DNA of 64,000 nucleotides, taken from positions 2,356,001-2,420,000 of the forward strand of contig OZ243107.1 of NCBI GenBank assembly GCA_965212245.1, read 5' to 3'. The stretch comes from CAKZNE01 sp040222435. Lineage in GTDB: Bacteria; Bacteroidota; Bacteroidia; Flavobacteriales; Schleiferiaceae. The translations under genes and the position numbers were made by a program. Shown here piece after piece: positions 48,881 to 57,578 of the stretch; position 1 is the stretch's first letter; the number at the start of each line of letters is the position of its first letter. The notes beneath the pieces are model-generated. The model made no database searches. It saw only the letters and a list, made by a program, of their open reading frames with translations, and was not told the DNA's origin.

Positions 48881-50401
48881 TTAATAGGAAGCTACCGTGA
48901 ACTCACGAGTAAGGACTTCTCCGGTTTGCATGTGAACCCTTATCAGATATATACCACCGGATAAATCCCGGGTGTTAACGGTATGTCCTGCCGAATCATA
49001 TTGAACGGGAACTTCACTACCAGCCTGATCAAACACCTGAATCTTGGAAATTTTATCTTTTCCCACATAATTCAATTTGAAGGAACCTATGGAAGGATTA
49101 GGAAACAGTGTAAGGCCGTCAATATTCTCCATGGAATTGGAGCCGGCACTGGTTGGATTGATTTGTGTAGCATAGAAAACTCCGGAATAACGATTTCCGG
49201 AAACCATACGGGTGGGAACTCCTATTACCACTGTACCATTATCAATATTCACTTTCCCTAACCTTTCCGAACTAACCGGGTGCGGTGCAGTAATTACTTC
49301 TTTTTCAACCCAGTTGTTCTTCTGATCTTTTTCATATATAAATACAGCACCGGCATGTGTAGTACCATAAATAGAATAGTTAGGTGCAGCTATGGCAATA
49401 TGGCTTTCATCCATGGCTATTTCAGCACCAAACCTATCCATAGTTTCTCTTTGTTCAGGTATTAACTCTGTGGAGTAATACCAGGTACGATCGCTTCCGC
49501 GGCTGTACACCTGAACAGCACCTTTACCTTTATCTTCAGAACTGATGATCATGCGGTTTCCGGAAACACGGATATTATTTCCAAAATGCGATTGAGCCTG
49601 ACGGACTTCCTCAGTAACTTTCTGATGAAGAGCGAAGCTACCTCCATTATTCTTGAATACGTAAACCGCTCCGGCACGGGGAAGTGGGTTGTTTCCATGA
49701 GCATCAGTATCATCTGAATGCGCTCCGATGTAAATGTATTCACCATCCACAGCTAAAGCAACACCAAAGTCTGGTTTAAAACCATTGGGGCGTAGGTAAT
49801 CTGCTCCGGAAATCTTCTGAATAAAACTCCAGTTACCGGAACCCTTATTCTCATATACATATACTTCCTGAGTGTTAGCGGCCTGTATTAATGCATATTT
49901 ATCACTAAGGGCCAGGTGTGCACCAAATTGTTGTCCGGTGGCTTCCTCATTAGCGGGAATGGACAGTTGTTTTTTCAGCGACCATTTTCCTTCAGCAGAG
50001 CGCTCATACATAAAAGCCACCCCGGGAGGATATACCTGATCTACAGAAGTACGGGCGCTATGAGCACCTACCAGCAGAAAATCTCCGCTTAAGGCGGCAC
50101 TACTGCCATACCACTCCGCTACAGGAGTTAAGCTGTTATGCACCACTTTTTGGGAGAACTGCCATGTGCCTGAAGCAGGCTCAGCAGAATACACATAAAA
50201 GGCACCATTACTGCCCGGATCGGCAGAATAACCTTTAGCTAATACGATGGCCTGATTGTTTTCGACCAACACATCTGAACCGAAATTGGCATAGCCATGC
50301 GGTTCAGGACTTGATATTTCTTCCAGTACGAGGCTCTCGCTTTGCGAAAACGCAGGCATGGTAGAAACAGCAAATACTGCAATGGGTATCCATTGTTTCA
50401 T
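48881..50401 (-). CDS. FG-GAP-type surface protein with type IX sorting domain, unit 1
   Basis: A 506-residue exported protein: MKQWIPIAVFAVSTMPAFSQ signal, then repeated blade-like units of about 60-70 residues (FGSDVLVENNQAIVLAKG, FGAHLALSDKYALIQAAN, FGNNIRVSGNRMIISSED, FGAEIAMDESHIAIAAPN), the FG-GAP/beta-propeller pattern. The last 80 residues (LFPNPSIGSFKLNYVG, VNTRDLSGGIYLIRVHMQTG) are the type A sorting domain. The first 118 residues and upstream leader are almost identical to the paralogue at 52627, whereas the remainder is diverged. First gene of unit 1. Confidence 0.85.
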   Translation of the reverse strand: MKQWIPIAVFAVSTMPAFSQSESLVLEEISSPEPHGYANFGSDVLVENNQAIVLAKGYSADPGSNGAFYVYSAEPASGTWQFSQKVVHNSLTPVAEWYGSSAALSGDFLLVGAHSARTSVDQVYPPGVAFMYERSAEGKWSLKKQLSIPANEEATGQQFGAHLALSDKYALIQAANTQEVYVYENKGSGNWSFIQKISGADYLRPNGFKPDFGVALAVDGEYIYIGAHSDDTDAHGNNPLPRAGAVYVFKNNGGSFALHQKVTEEVRQAQSHFGNNIRVSGNRMIISSEDKGKGAVQVYSRGSDRTWYYSTELIPEQRETMDRFGAEIAMDESHIAIAAPNYSIYGTTHAGAVFIYEKDQKNNWVEKEVITAPHPVSSERLGKVNIDNGTVVIGVPTRMVSGNRYSGVFYATQINPTSAGSNSMENIDGLTLFPNPSIGSFKLNYVGKDKISKIQVFDQAGSEVPVQYDSAGHTVNTRDLSGGIYLIRVHMQTGEVLTREFTVASY

Positions 50402-50425
50402 AATAGAGTTGAGTTTAAATGTTAA
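50044..50425. repeat. Gene-conversion block, copy 1
   Basis: 382 bases that match 53802-54183 with one C/T difference at 50270/54028. The block covers the first 118 codons of the FG-GAP gene and 24 bases of leader. Outside the block the two genes differ markedly. Confidence 0.9.
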
Positions 50426-50609
50426 AAAAGTTGACTTGAACTACCCCGAATGTAGTTTATTATTTTCGAAAAACCAATAAATAATGTCTATTAGAAAGCC
50501 ATGTTCTGATTTCAAACATCGCTCAATAAGCCTTTGTGCATGAGGGTTGTAGAGAATAATGCCAAGTTGATAGTACTTGTTTTCACATGATTGACTATTG
50601 CTTGTAAAT

Positions 50610-50643
50610 AAAAAAGGCGGCCTGTACAAGCCGCCTTTTTTTC
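50610..50643 (-). terminator. Terminator after the heme-motif gene (unit 2)
   Basis: AAAAAGGCGGC CTGTACAA GCCGCCTTTTT: an 11-bp stem with an 8-base loop, 22 bases past the reverse-strand stop and flanked by T runs. It shares the CTGTACA loop core with the unit 1 terminator. Confidence 0.8.
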
Positions 50644-50665
50644 ACTATACAAAGCTGAATTTATT

Positions 50666-52564
50666 TTAGTGAGACATGTTTAACGGGCTTTCCGCCAGGG
50701 CCGTTGCCAGTTTAGCTATTTGTGCCACTTTAGGAGAACTGGTACAACCATTGTCCACAAAATCCTGGAAGTCTATTTGTCTGCGTAACAGATCATTGAA
50801 GTTCCATGTCATGCCTCTGCCGGCAGGATCGGGAACAGAACTCCCTGGGCCTCCGGTTAAAAAGGCAGAAAGTTGTACCGAGGCAGGGAACATACCCGTA
50901 AGTTCCATATGAGTAAAGGCAAGAGGTCCTCCCTGACGGGATTCACCGCCATGGCAGCCTCCGCAAGTGTTAAGAGAAATAAGATGTCTTACCGTATCAT
51001 TCACAATTTCATTACCACTACCTACAGGGTCGGCATCCCAGAAGTGATTAGGATTACCTCCCGTGATAGACTTAGCACCCAGGAACGGATCCCCACTAAT
51101 AGGGTGAATAAGAGGAATGTCATAAGTATCATCTTTAATCTGGGTAGCATTGGCATTGGCAAAAGCAGCCAGCATGGCAATTTTACCCGGATCAAGAGAA
51201 CCCGGAGGTAACACAAACCGGTTATAGCTGATTTCGGGATTACGAGCTACGGTAGCTGTAGTAAGCGGATTTCCGGTGGCTGTCAGGTGAAATTCATTCA
51301 GTCTCCAACCATTGCCATTATCTATGAATATTTCGTTAGTTCTCACTTGGTTAATGCAGTTTTCATTGGGCTTGGAAGGATCCATTCCGCACAAAATTAC
51401 CTGACGTGTGAGATCTTCAAGCAATGCATTATATGAAGGACTTCCCAATCCCATGGTGCTCAAATCAGCCCAACCCAACGCATAATTGTGCAACTCATCG
51501 CAATTGGGTGCATTAATTCCGTATTCCAGGATTACCAAAAATGGTAAAGGGTTACAAGCATTGTTGTCGATTAGTTGAAAAACAAAGCGTACTTCACCGG
51601 CATCACTTAACCCATAACCTGAGTTTCCTCTAAGGTCTGTACGGTTTATTATACCGATAAGTTTCCATGGCGTTAATTTAAAGTCCAGCGGGCCACCGGG
51701 AAAGCTTTCCCAACTTTGAATAATATTATTGATTTGCGGACGATCCAGGACATCATCATTATTAACTGTAATGGTGGTCATCCAGGTACTCATCCAATCC
51801 ATAATGAAATCTGATGTTTGAGGATCACTTGCTATGCTTCCGGGGTTAGGGGAGGCCATCTGCCGCATAATTTCCCAAAAAGTCCAAATTCCGTTGGGAT
51901 TTCCACCGGTACAAGGATCAAAAGTACGGGCCGGATCTTCTATAACATTAGGATCTGTAATAGTTAGGGAATGATCAATCAGGATAGGTACGGAAGATAC
52001 GGCACTTACTTTATTTCCGCTACCACCACTGGCTACTACGGGTCCCAACAAAGTCATAGGAATATTAAAAGGAACACCGGTGGTCATATTGTTGAAATCA
52101 ACATCTGCTACATCTGACAGGGAAGGGTTACTTGGGTCTATAAGCGTTCTTCCGGAAGTAAATACCGCAGCTTCACCTGAGATAATAAGGTCTCTGCGAT
52201 GCTCCATTTCCTGAGTGAAGAGTTGCATATCTTCACTGGAATACACTGAGTATATGCGGTCTCCGGCTACATCATCTGCTCCAACGCCATCGTCTCTGAG
52301 CACTATTTTAGTGCCCTCTACATTGATGGCATGATAAGGCGTAGTTACCAGTGGGTCAGAGATTTCAACTAAGTACCTCATATTCTCACCACTTGGAAGT
52401 GGTTGAGCGAGGAATTCTACAGAAATATTATCGGCTACCGATGCTCTGTGTTCGAATTCCGAGTTTACCCGGGCATCGTCTATTTCGTTCATGAGTGCTC
52501 CTCTGTAAAAAACAATGAGCACCATACCTGTAAAAAACAGGCTGATTATACTTTTGCGTATCAT
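50666..52564 (-). CDS. CxxCH heme-motif protein, unit 2
   Basis: A 632-residue paralogue of the protein at 46961, collinear over the full length. Same N-terminal anchor (IIRKSIISLFFTGMVLIVF-like), the anchor X-like module (KIVLRDDGVGADDVAGDRIY), WKLIGIINRTDLRGNSGYGL, and one c-type heme motif in LNTCGGCHGGESRQGG. It differs by insertions of a few residues (GGSGNKVSAVSSVP) and in the tail. Sequence divergence from unit 1 is clear, so the duplication is not recent apart from the converted patch in the partner gene. Confidence 0.8.
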   Translation of the reverse strand: MIRKSIISLFFTGMVLIVFYRGALMNEIDDARVNSEFEHRASVADNISVEFLAQPLPSGENMRYLVEISDPLVTTPYHAINVEGTKIVLRDDGVGADDVAGDRIYSVYSSEDMQLFTQEMEHRRDLIISGEAAVFTSGRTLIDPSNPSLSDVADVDFNNMTTGVPFNIPMTLLGPVVASGGSGNKVSAVSSVPILIDHSLTITDPNVIEDPARTFDPCTGGNPNGIWTFWEIMRQMASPNPGSIASDPQTSDFIMDWMSTWMTTITVNNDDVLDRPQINNIIQSWESFPGGPLDFKLTPWKLIGIINRTDLRGNSGYGLSDAGEVRFVFQLIDNNACNPLPFLVILEYGINAPNCDELHNYALGWADLSTMGLGSPSYNALLEDLTRQVILCGMDPSKPNENCINQVRTNEIFIDNGNGWRLNEFHLTATGNPLTTATVARNPEISYNRFVLPPGSLDPGKIAMLAAFANANATQIKDDTYDIPLIHPISGDPFLGAKSITGGNPNHFWDADPVGSGNEIVNDTVRHLISLNTCGGCHGGESRQGGPLAFTHMELTGMFPASVQLSAFLTGGPGSSVPDPAGRGMTWNFNDLLRRQIDFQDFVDNGCTSSPKVAQIAKLATALAESPLNMSH

Positions 52565-52626
52565 TTGAATAATTTTTTTGGTTAATGTGAAGAGGGTCAG
52601 AAAGAGCTGATCACCTCAATTACAGA

Positions 52627-54159
52627 TTAATAAGGTGCTACCGTAAGTTCACGTGTAAAGACCTCACCATTTTCCAGTTGTACCTTTATCAGGTAAACTC
52701 CGGGTGAAAGACTTTTAGTGCTAACGGTACTCTGATCTTGCGCATAGTTCACATTTACCTGACGACCTGAGTAGTCAAATGCGTGTACAGTTTCAATCTC
52801 TTCTATTCCGGCATATTCCAGGTTGAAAGATTCCCGGGCCGGATTAGGATATAATTTCAAAGGGTCGTTACCTTCCTGAATAGCATCTTCAGCAGAATTA
52901 GTTCCGGGTAAGTTATTTATATTTATATAGATGGCTCCTGCATATCTCCGTGACGAAACATCCCGGGTAGGTAAACCTAATATTATAACTCCATCATTTA
53001 ACTGAACAGTTCCCATTCTTTCGGAACGTGCGGCATCAGGAGCGGTAATTACATCTTCTACTACCCAATGTGCGGATTCATTACTTTTATGATATAAGAA
53101 TACAGCTCCGGCATAGCCTACACCATTTACTTCATAATTGGGTGCAGCTACAGCAATATAATCTTCATCAATGGCTATATCAGATCCAAAGCGGTCCATG
53201 GCCGTACGTACTTCAGGGGTTAATTTTTGAAAGAAACTCCAAACGCCATCTTTATCGCGCTGGTAGATTTCGGCCACTCCCTGACGATTTTCCTGAGAGC
53301 TAATTACCATAAGGCTTTCAGAAACACTAATATTACTACCAAAATAAGACTGTGCTTCACGGTTGGGTTGTGTTACCTTTTGATCAAGTATCCATTTCCC
53401 TCCATTTTGTTTAAATACGTATACTGCACCACTTCTGGTTAAAGCATCAGACCCGAAAGAATCCGAATCATCCGTAGCGGCTCCCACATAGAGGTATTCA
53501 CCATCCAGGGTTATGGAACTGCCGAAATCAGGCTTAAAACCATCCGTACGCAGAAAATCAGCACCGGATAATTTTTGAATAAAGCTCCAGTTACCGGAAC
53601 CCTGTTTTTCGAAAAGGTAAATTTCCTGGGTAGTACCCGCTAATACGGCAGCGTGATTTCCATTTAAGGCTACCTTAGAACCAAACCGCTGGCCTTTGGC
53701 TTCTTCGCCTGGAAGTATGGAAAGTCTTTCATTAAGCTCCCATTTCCCATTGGCGTTACGATGGTACATAAAAGCAGCTCCGGCCGGGTAACCTTCATCT
53801 GCAGAAGTACGGGCGCTATGAGCACCTACCAGCAGAAAATCTCCGCTTAAGGCGGCACTACTGCCATACCACTCCGCTACAGGAGTTAAGCTGTTATGCA
53901 CCACTTTTTGGGAGAACTGCCATGTGCCTGAAGCAGGCTCAGCAGAATACACATAAAAGGCACCATTACTGCCCGGATCGGCAGAATAACCTTTAGCTAA
54001 TACGATGGCCTGATTGTTTTCGACCAATACATCTGAACCGAAATTGGCATAGCCATGCGGTTCAGGACTTGATATTTCTTCCAGTACGAGGCTCTCGCTT
54101 TGCGAAAACGCAGGCATGGTAGAAACAGCAAATACTGCAATGGGTATCCATTGTTTCAT
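52627..54159 (-). CDS. FG-GAP-type surface protein with type IX sorting domain, unit 2
   Basis: A 510-residue paralogue of the protein at 48881. The ATG at 54157-54159 is chosen because the paralogue starts at the same place and the upstream in-frame codons are leader. FG-GAP-like repeats continue (FGSKVALNGNHAAVLAGT, FGSSITLDGEYLYVGAAT, FGSDIAIDEDYIAVAAPN). The sorting domain at the end has LYPNPARESFNLEY, KSLSPGVYLIKVQLENGEVF. The first 118 residues equal those of unit 1. Together the pair probably forms a surface complex with the heme-motif protein. Confidence 0.85.
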   Translation of the reverse strand: MKQWIPIAVFAVSTMPAFSQSESLVLEEISSPEPHGYANFGSDVLVENNQAIVLAKGYSADPGSNGAFYVYSAEPASGTWQFSQKVVHNSLTPVAEWYGSSAALSGDFLLVGAHSARTSADEGYPAGAAFMYHRNANGKWELNERLSILPGEEAKGQRFGSKVALNGNHAAVLAGTTQEIYLFEKQGSGNWSFIQKLSGADFLRTDGFKPDFGSSITLDGEYLYVGAATDDSDSFGSDALTRSGAVYVFKQNGGKWILDQKVTQPNREAQSYFGSNISVSESLMVISSQENRQGVAEIYQRDKDGVWSFFQKLTPEVRTAMDRFGSDIAIDEDYIAVAAPNYEVNGVGYAGAVFLYHKSNESAHWVVEDVITAPDAARSERMGTVQLNDGVIILGLPTRDVSSRRYAGAIYININNLPGTNSAEDAIQEGNDPLKLYPNPARESFNLEYAGIEEIETVHAFDYSGRQVNVNYAQDQSTVSTKSLSPGVYLIKVQLENGEVFTRELTVAPY

Positions 54160-54183
54160 AATAGAGTTGAGTTTAAATGTTAA
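53802..54183. repeat. Gene-conversion block, copy 2
   Basis: Matches 50044-50425 with a single base difference. The left limit falls within codon 119 of the FG-GAP gene and the right limit in its leader, after which the sequences diverge at once. Confidence 0.9.
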
Positions 54184-54564
54184 TACTGACTTCAATGAAC
54201 TAATATAGATCATATTTAGGTCATAAACAATAAGTTATATTACTTTTTGTAGGAATATAATGATTGTGAGACTGGTCAGGGAGGTCTTTATCCTGTATTG
54301 GGAAAATACTTTAATGAAGTTTTTTTCTTTGGGTATTTTTAGTAATTCTTTGATAAAAAGATAAATATGATAGTCTTAAAAATGAGAATGTTATTTTGAA
54401 AAAATGTAATTCTCAAGATGAAAAACACCATCCTCAACATGTAGAATTTTTCCACATAAAAGACGGTTTGAGCTAAGAAATGCTTGCTAAAAGCCTTTGG
54501 CAAAGTTTTAGCCGAACAATCCGTGATATTAAATATTATACTGCATAACAAATTCACTAAGACC
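54184..54564. other. AT-rich divergent intergenic region
   Basis: 381 bases between the FG-GAP gene and the OmpA-type gene, read outwards from both sides. TGAGAAT (54383-54389) and ATTCTCA (54409-54415) form a 7-bp inverted repeat around a 19-base AT-rich spacer and could be an operator or a weak hairpin. No gene is evident; short frames on either strand lack family resemblance. Confidence 0.5.
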
Positions 54565-55410
54565 ATGAAAAGAATAGCACTTTTAGCGATCACCTCGCTT
54601 TTTGCCATGAGCCTTACTACTTCCTGTGTTTCAAAAAAGAAGTATGTAAAAGCCCAAAGTAAGATTGACCGGCTTAAGCAGGATAGTACTGCTTTTGAAA
54701 ATAAGATAGCTGGTTTAAAAACAGACCTGGAGCGTACGTCTTCTCAATTCTCCAAGTATAAGGAGATGAGCGAAGATCAAAAAACGGCTATGATGTCTCA
54801 ACTTGAGAAACAAGGTTCTGAATTAAGTGAAAAAGATCAGGCGTTACAGTTAAGAGCTCAACGCCTCAGAGCCCTCCAGGATCGTTTAAACCGTCAGCAG
54901 GAGATCGTAAATAATCTTCGCCAAACAGTAGCTGATGCATTAGTAAACTTTGATGCAGAAGAGCTTAGTGTGGAAGTGAAAAACGGAAAAGTATATGTTT
55001 CCCTAAGTGATAAGCTTCTGTTTCCATCCGGCAGCGCCAAACTTAATAAAGAGGGTAAAGATGCTATTGGAAAGGTAGCTGAGGTACTTCAGAAAAATCC
55101 CAGGATTAATATTGAAGTAGTAGGTCATACCGATGATGTGCCAATTAATACCGCCAAATATGGTGATAACTGGGAGTTAAGTACCGCCCGCGCCACTACT
55201 ATCACCCGTTTATTGACTGATGATTATACTATTCCCGGAGAGCGTCTCACAGCCTCTGGTATGAGTAAATATAATCCGGTAGCCACCAATGAAACTAAAG
55301 AAGGGCGTTCCAGAAACAGACGTACAGAGATAGTTTTAACACCTAAGCTGGAAGAGTTATTTAAAATATTGAGTGGTGATGCAGAATCTGCCACGAGTAC
55401 TGATCAATAA
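54565..55410 (+). CDS. OmpA-family peptidoglycan-binding lipoprotein
   Basis: A 281-residue envelope protein. Signal and lipobox MKRIALLAITSLFAMSLTTS with Cys next. Residues about 30-125 are a long coiled coil (KAQSKIDRLKQDSTAFENKI and on). The OmpA C-terminal domain (about 145-265) has LLFPSGSAKLNKEGKDAIGK, VVGHTDDVPI with the peptidoglycan-binding Asp, NWELSTARATTITRLL and SRNRRTEIVL with the Arg. It tethers the outer membrane to peptidoglycan. The ATG at 54565 gives the signal peptide. A 20-bp gap to the DUF4382 gene suggests one transcript. Confidence 0.93.
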   Translation: MKRIALLAITSLFAMSLTTSCVSKKKYVKAQSKIDRLKQDSTAFENKIAGLKTDLERTSSQFSKYKEMSEDQKTAMMSQLEKQGSELSEKDQALQLRAQRLRALQDRLNRQQEIVNNLRQTVADALVNFDAEELSVEVKNGKVYVSLSDKLLFPSGSAKLNKEGKDAIGKVAEVLQKNPRINIEVVGHTDDVPINTAKYGDNWELSTARATTITRLLTDDYTIPGERLTASGMSKYNPVATNETKEGRSRNRRTEIVLTPKLEELFKILSGDAESATSTDQ

Positions 55411-55430
55411 TAATTAAAAACACAATAGAT

Positions 55431-56234
55431 ATGAATATTACAGGCAAAATGTCGCTAGCCTTTTTATTCGGAGTATCTCTTTATTTGACCGGATGCAATA
55501 AGGATGACAATAATAATAATAGTTCTGAACCGGCAACTATTCGCATGAATCTTACTGATGCACCTGCCGATTATGATGCTGTACTGATAGATGTGCGTGA
55601 AGTGCATATTCACTTTGATGGTGAAGGAGAAGAAGAAGGGTGGGAAGAATTAGAAGATACCCGCCCGGGCATTTACAACCTATTGGATTTTACAAATGGA
55701 GAAGATACTCTTATTGCCGAAGGTGATGTCCCCGCCAGAAAGATCAACCAGGTTCGTTTGATACTTGGGCCTGATAATGATGTGGTTATTGATGGCGTAT
55801 CTTATGATCTTAAAACCCCATCTGCGCAGCAATCAGGTCTTAAGCTGAAGGTTAATGAAACTCTTGAGCCCGGATTGGTGTATGAGTTCTGGCTGGATTT
55901 TGACGCCAGCCGTTCTATTGTTACTACCGGTAATGGCAAGTATCTTCTGAAACCTGTGATCCGGGTATTCACAAAAGTAGCTACCGGAAGTATTGAAGGA
56001 GTAGTAAGCCCTTCGGCTTCTCATCCAGCTATCTTAGCGTATAATGCAGCTGGTGACACTGCCGCTGCACGTGCAGACTCCGTTAGTGGTTACTTTTTGA
56101 TCCCCGGCCTTAACCATGGTTCCTACACTGTAGAGTTTGACCCGGTATCTCCGTACCAACCTAAAACGGAAAGCGGTGTAGTAGTTACCACTGGAGTGGT
56201 AACGGATATGGATACCGTACTAATTACTCAGTAA
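55431..56234 (+). CDS. DUF4382 domain lipoprotein
   Basis: A 267-residue lipoprotein: signal FLFGVSLYLTGC with lipobox, a low-complexity DDNNNNSS linker, then the DUF4382 domain beginning TIRMNLTDAPADYDAVLIDV and continuing VHIHFDGEGEEEGWEEL, YNLLDFTNGEDTLIAEGDVP and KINQVRLILGPDNDVVIDG. Residues about 185-267 are a carboxypeptidase-regulatory-like domain (GSIEGVVSPSASHPAILAY). It likely resides on the outer membrane. Terminator follows. Common in Bacteroidota with unknown function. Confidence 0.9.
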   Translation: MNITGKMSLAFLFGVSLYLTGCNKDDNNNNSSEPATIRMNLTDAPADYDAVLIDVREVHIHFDGEGEEEGWEELEDTRPGIYNLLDFTNGEDTLIAEGDVPARKINQVRLILGPDNDVVIDGVSYDLKTPSAQQSGLKLKVNETLEPGLVYEFWLDFDASRSIVTTGNGKYLLKPVIRVFTKVATGSIEGVVSPSASHPAILAYNAAGDTAAARADSVSGYFLIPGLNHGSYTVEFDPVSPYQPKTESGVVVTTGVVTDMDTVLITQ

Positions 56235-56257
56235 GTAATCACCTGATATATACGAAA

Positions 56258-56286
56258 CAAGCCCTGCCGTTTGGCGGGGCTTTTTC
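56258..56286 (+). terminator. Terminator after the DUF4382 gene
   Basis: AAGCCCTGCC GTTT GGCGGGGCTT: a 10-bp stem with one G-T pair followed by TTTTCTTTTT. It is placed 24 bases past the stop and also lies before the convergent UmuD-like gene. Confidence 0.85.
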
Positions 56287-56311
56287 TTTTTAAAATACGA
56301 TAAGAAATTTT

Positions 56312-56740
56312 TCAGACCAGTTTTTTGATAACACCGGTTACGACACCCCATAATCTGAAATCCATAAATGGAGTGATCTTAATGGGGGAATAGTTCTTAT
56401 TGGCCGGTTGAAGGAATAGCTCTGATCCGTTTTTATAAAGACGCTTTACTGTGTAGTCTCCATTGATCACGGCCAGTACTACATTGTTATTCTGGGGTTC
56501 CAGTTCACGATCAACAATTAAAAGATCACCATCATCAATACCAGCATCTATCATACTCTGGCCGGCCACCCGTACACAAAAGGTTGATTTTTTGTTGCGG
56601 ATCAATTCTTCATTAATATTGATGGTAGACTGAAACGGGTGTGACACATAAGAAGGTTCCCCTGCCGCTACAGCCATATCAAAAAACGGAACCGGAAAAC
56701 CAGTCTCTCCATCAATGGGTATTATCTCGTTTATTTTCAT
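56312..56740 (-). CDS. umuD: UmuD-like S24 peptidase (stand-alone)
   Basis: A 142-residue S24 self-cleaving peptidase of the UmuD type. The cleavage site Ala26-Gly27 (DMAVAAGEPS) and the catalytic dyad Ser62 (AGQSMIDAGIDDGD) and Lys99 (GDYTVKRL) fall where UmuD has them. In SOS, RecA filaments trigger self-cleavage and UmuD' joins UmuC polymerase. No umuC is adjacent: the reverse-strand neighbour upstream is an NlpC/P60 gene, 35 bases away. It may act with a remote UmuC, or as another SOS-regulated peptidase. A LexA-type box was not found upstream by eye. Confidence 0.9.
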   Translation of the reverse strand: MKINEIIPIDGETGFPVPFFDMAVAAGEPSYVSHPFQSTININEELIRNKKSTFCVRVAGQSMIDAGIDDGDLLIVDRELEPQNNNVVLAVINGDYTVKRLYKNGSELFLQPANKNYSPIKITPFMDFRLWGVVTGVIKKLV

Positions 56741-56774
56741 GCGAATTCAGTTATCTACACAGAGCAGGGAGTAC

Positions 56775-57551
56775 TTAAATGATCTTTTTGATCACACGGA
56801 GTTTATGCGTATGAGCTCCTCTTTCCGCATTAAAGATACCAGTTTGATCCAAACGATCCAACCTCACTTTTCCTGAAGCATGGATAATATAATTGTCACT
56901 CAGGATAATGCCTACGTGTGTAATGATTCCTTCCTCATTGTCAAAAAAGGCCAGGTCTCCGGGTTCAGATTCTTCAATAAAGCTGAGAGTAAGCCCGTGG
57001 CGTGCCTGTTCAGCCGAATCACGTGGCAGTGAATAGCCGGTAAGCCGGTATACCATTTGTGTAAAACCTGAACAATCAATACCTATAGGAGTGCGCCCTC
57101 CCCATAGGTAGGGAGCATTCAAATACTGATAGGCAAACTCTACAAGCCTGGTACGTGAAGATGGGTTTTTGGTAAAAGGTCCCAGGAAATCAAAATGATT
57201 ATTTTCCAGTTTAACTTTTCCTTCCTTTTGCATTTTAGGAAGCATGGAACCCAAAAGGATCGGGTAAAAACTACCCGATCCCGGGTGTGAAATAATTTCA
57301 ATCATTTCGGTAGAGACCGGAATGGATTCTCCCTGTAATTCATGGAAAAAGGATTCACTTAGCAAATCCCATTGCTTATTGTCCAGCCAGCCCTCATAAC
57401 GGTCATGGGCCAAACGTATTCGCGACCACTTTTTGCGTTGCTCCAACACCTGAAAGGTCTCACCAAATAAAACCTGGTTTATCATTTCGGAGCGGTCGTT
57501 AGGTTCTAACCGCATCGGAACTACACTAAGGCTGCAAACCCCGTATTGCAT
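56775..57551 (-). CDS. NlpC/P60 (C40) peptidoglycan endopeptidase with SH3-like N-terminus
   Basis: A 258-residue hydrolase. Residues 1-75 are SH3-like (VPMRLEPNDRSEMINQVLFG, WSRIRLAHDRYEGWL). The catalytic domain has Cys160 in GIDCSGFTQMVYRL, His212 in THVGIILS and the third polar residue His224 in YIIHASGKVR. It cleaves gamma-D-Glu-to-diamino acid bonds of stem peptides. There is no signal peptide, so it may act on imported muropeptides in the cytoplasm, as reported for similar Bacteroidota proteins. Followed by the UmuD-like gene. Confidence 0.92.
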   Translation of the reverse strand: MQYGVCSLSVVPMRLEPNDRSEMINQVLFGETFQVLEQRKKWSRIRLAHDRYEGWLDNKQWDLLSESFFHELQGESIPVSTEMIEIISHPGSGSFYPILLGSMLPKMQKEGKVKLENNHFDFLGPFTKNPSSRTRLVEFAYQYLNAPYLWGGRTPIGIDCSGFTQMVYRLTGYSLPRDSAEQARHGLTLSFIEESEPGDLAFFDNEEGIITHVGIILSDNYIIHASGKVRLDRLDQTGIFNAERGAHTHKLRVIKKII

Positions 57552-57578
57552 GAAGTGATCTTTGTTATACTGTGTTTG

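Noticed and set aside
50441..50629. Short reverse-strand frame between the two duplicated units
   Set aside because: It overlaps the terminator hairpin of unit 2, has no signal or motif and no equivalent between the other gene pairs.
54339..54608. Reverse-strand frame of 89 codons across the OmpA-type gene start
   Set aside because: It is antisense to the signal peptide of a firm gene, and its apparent hydrophobicity comes from AT-rich sequence.
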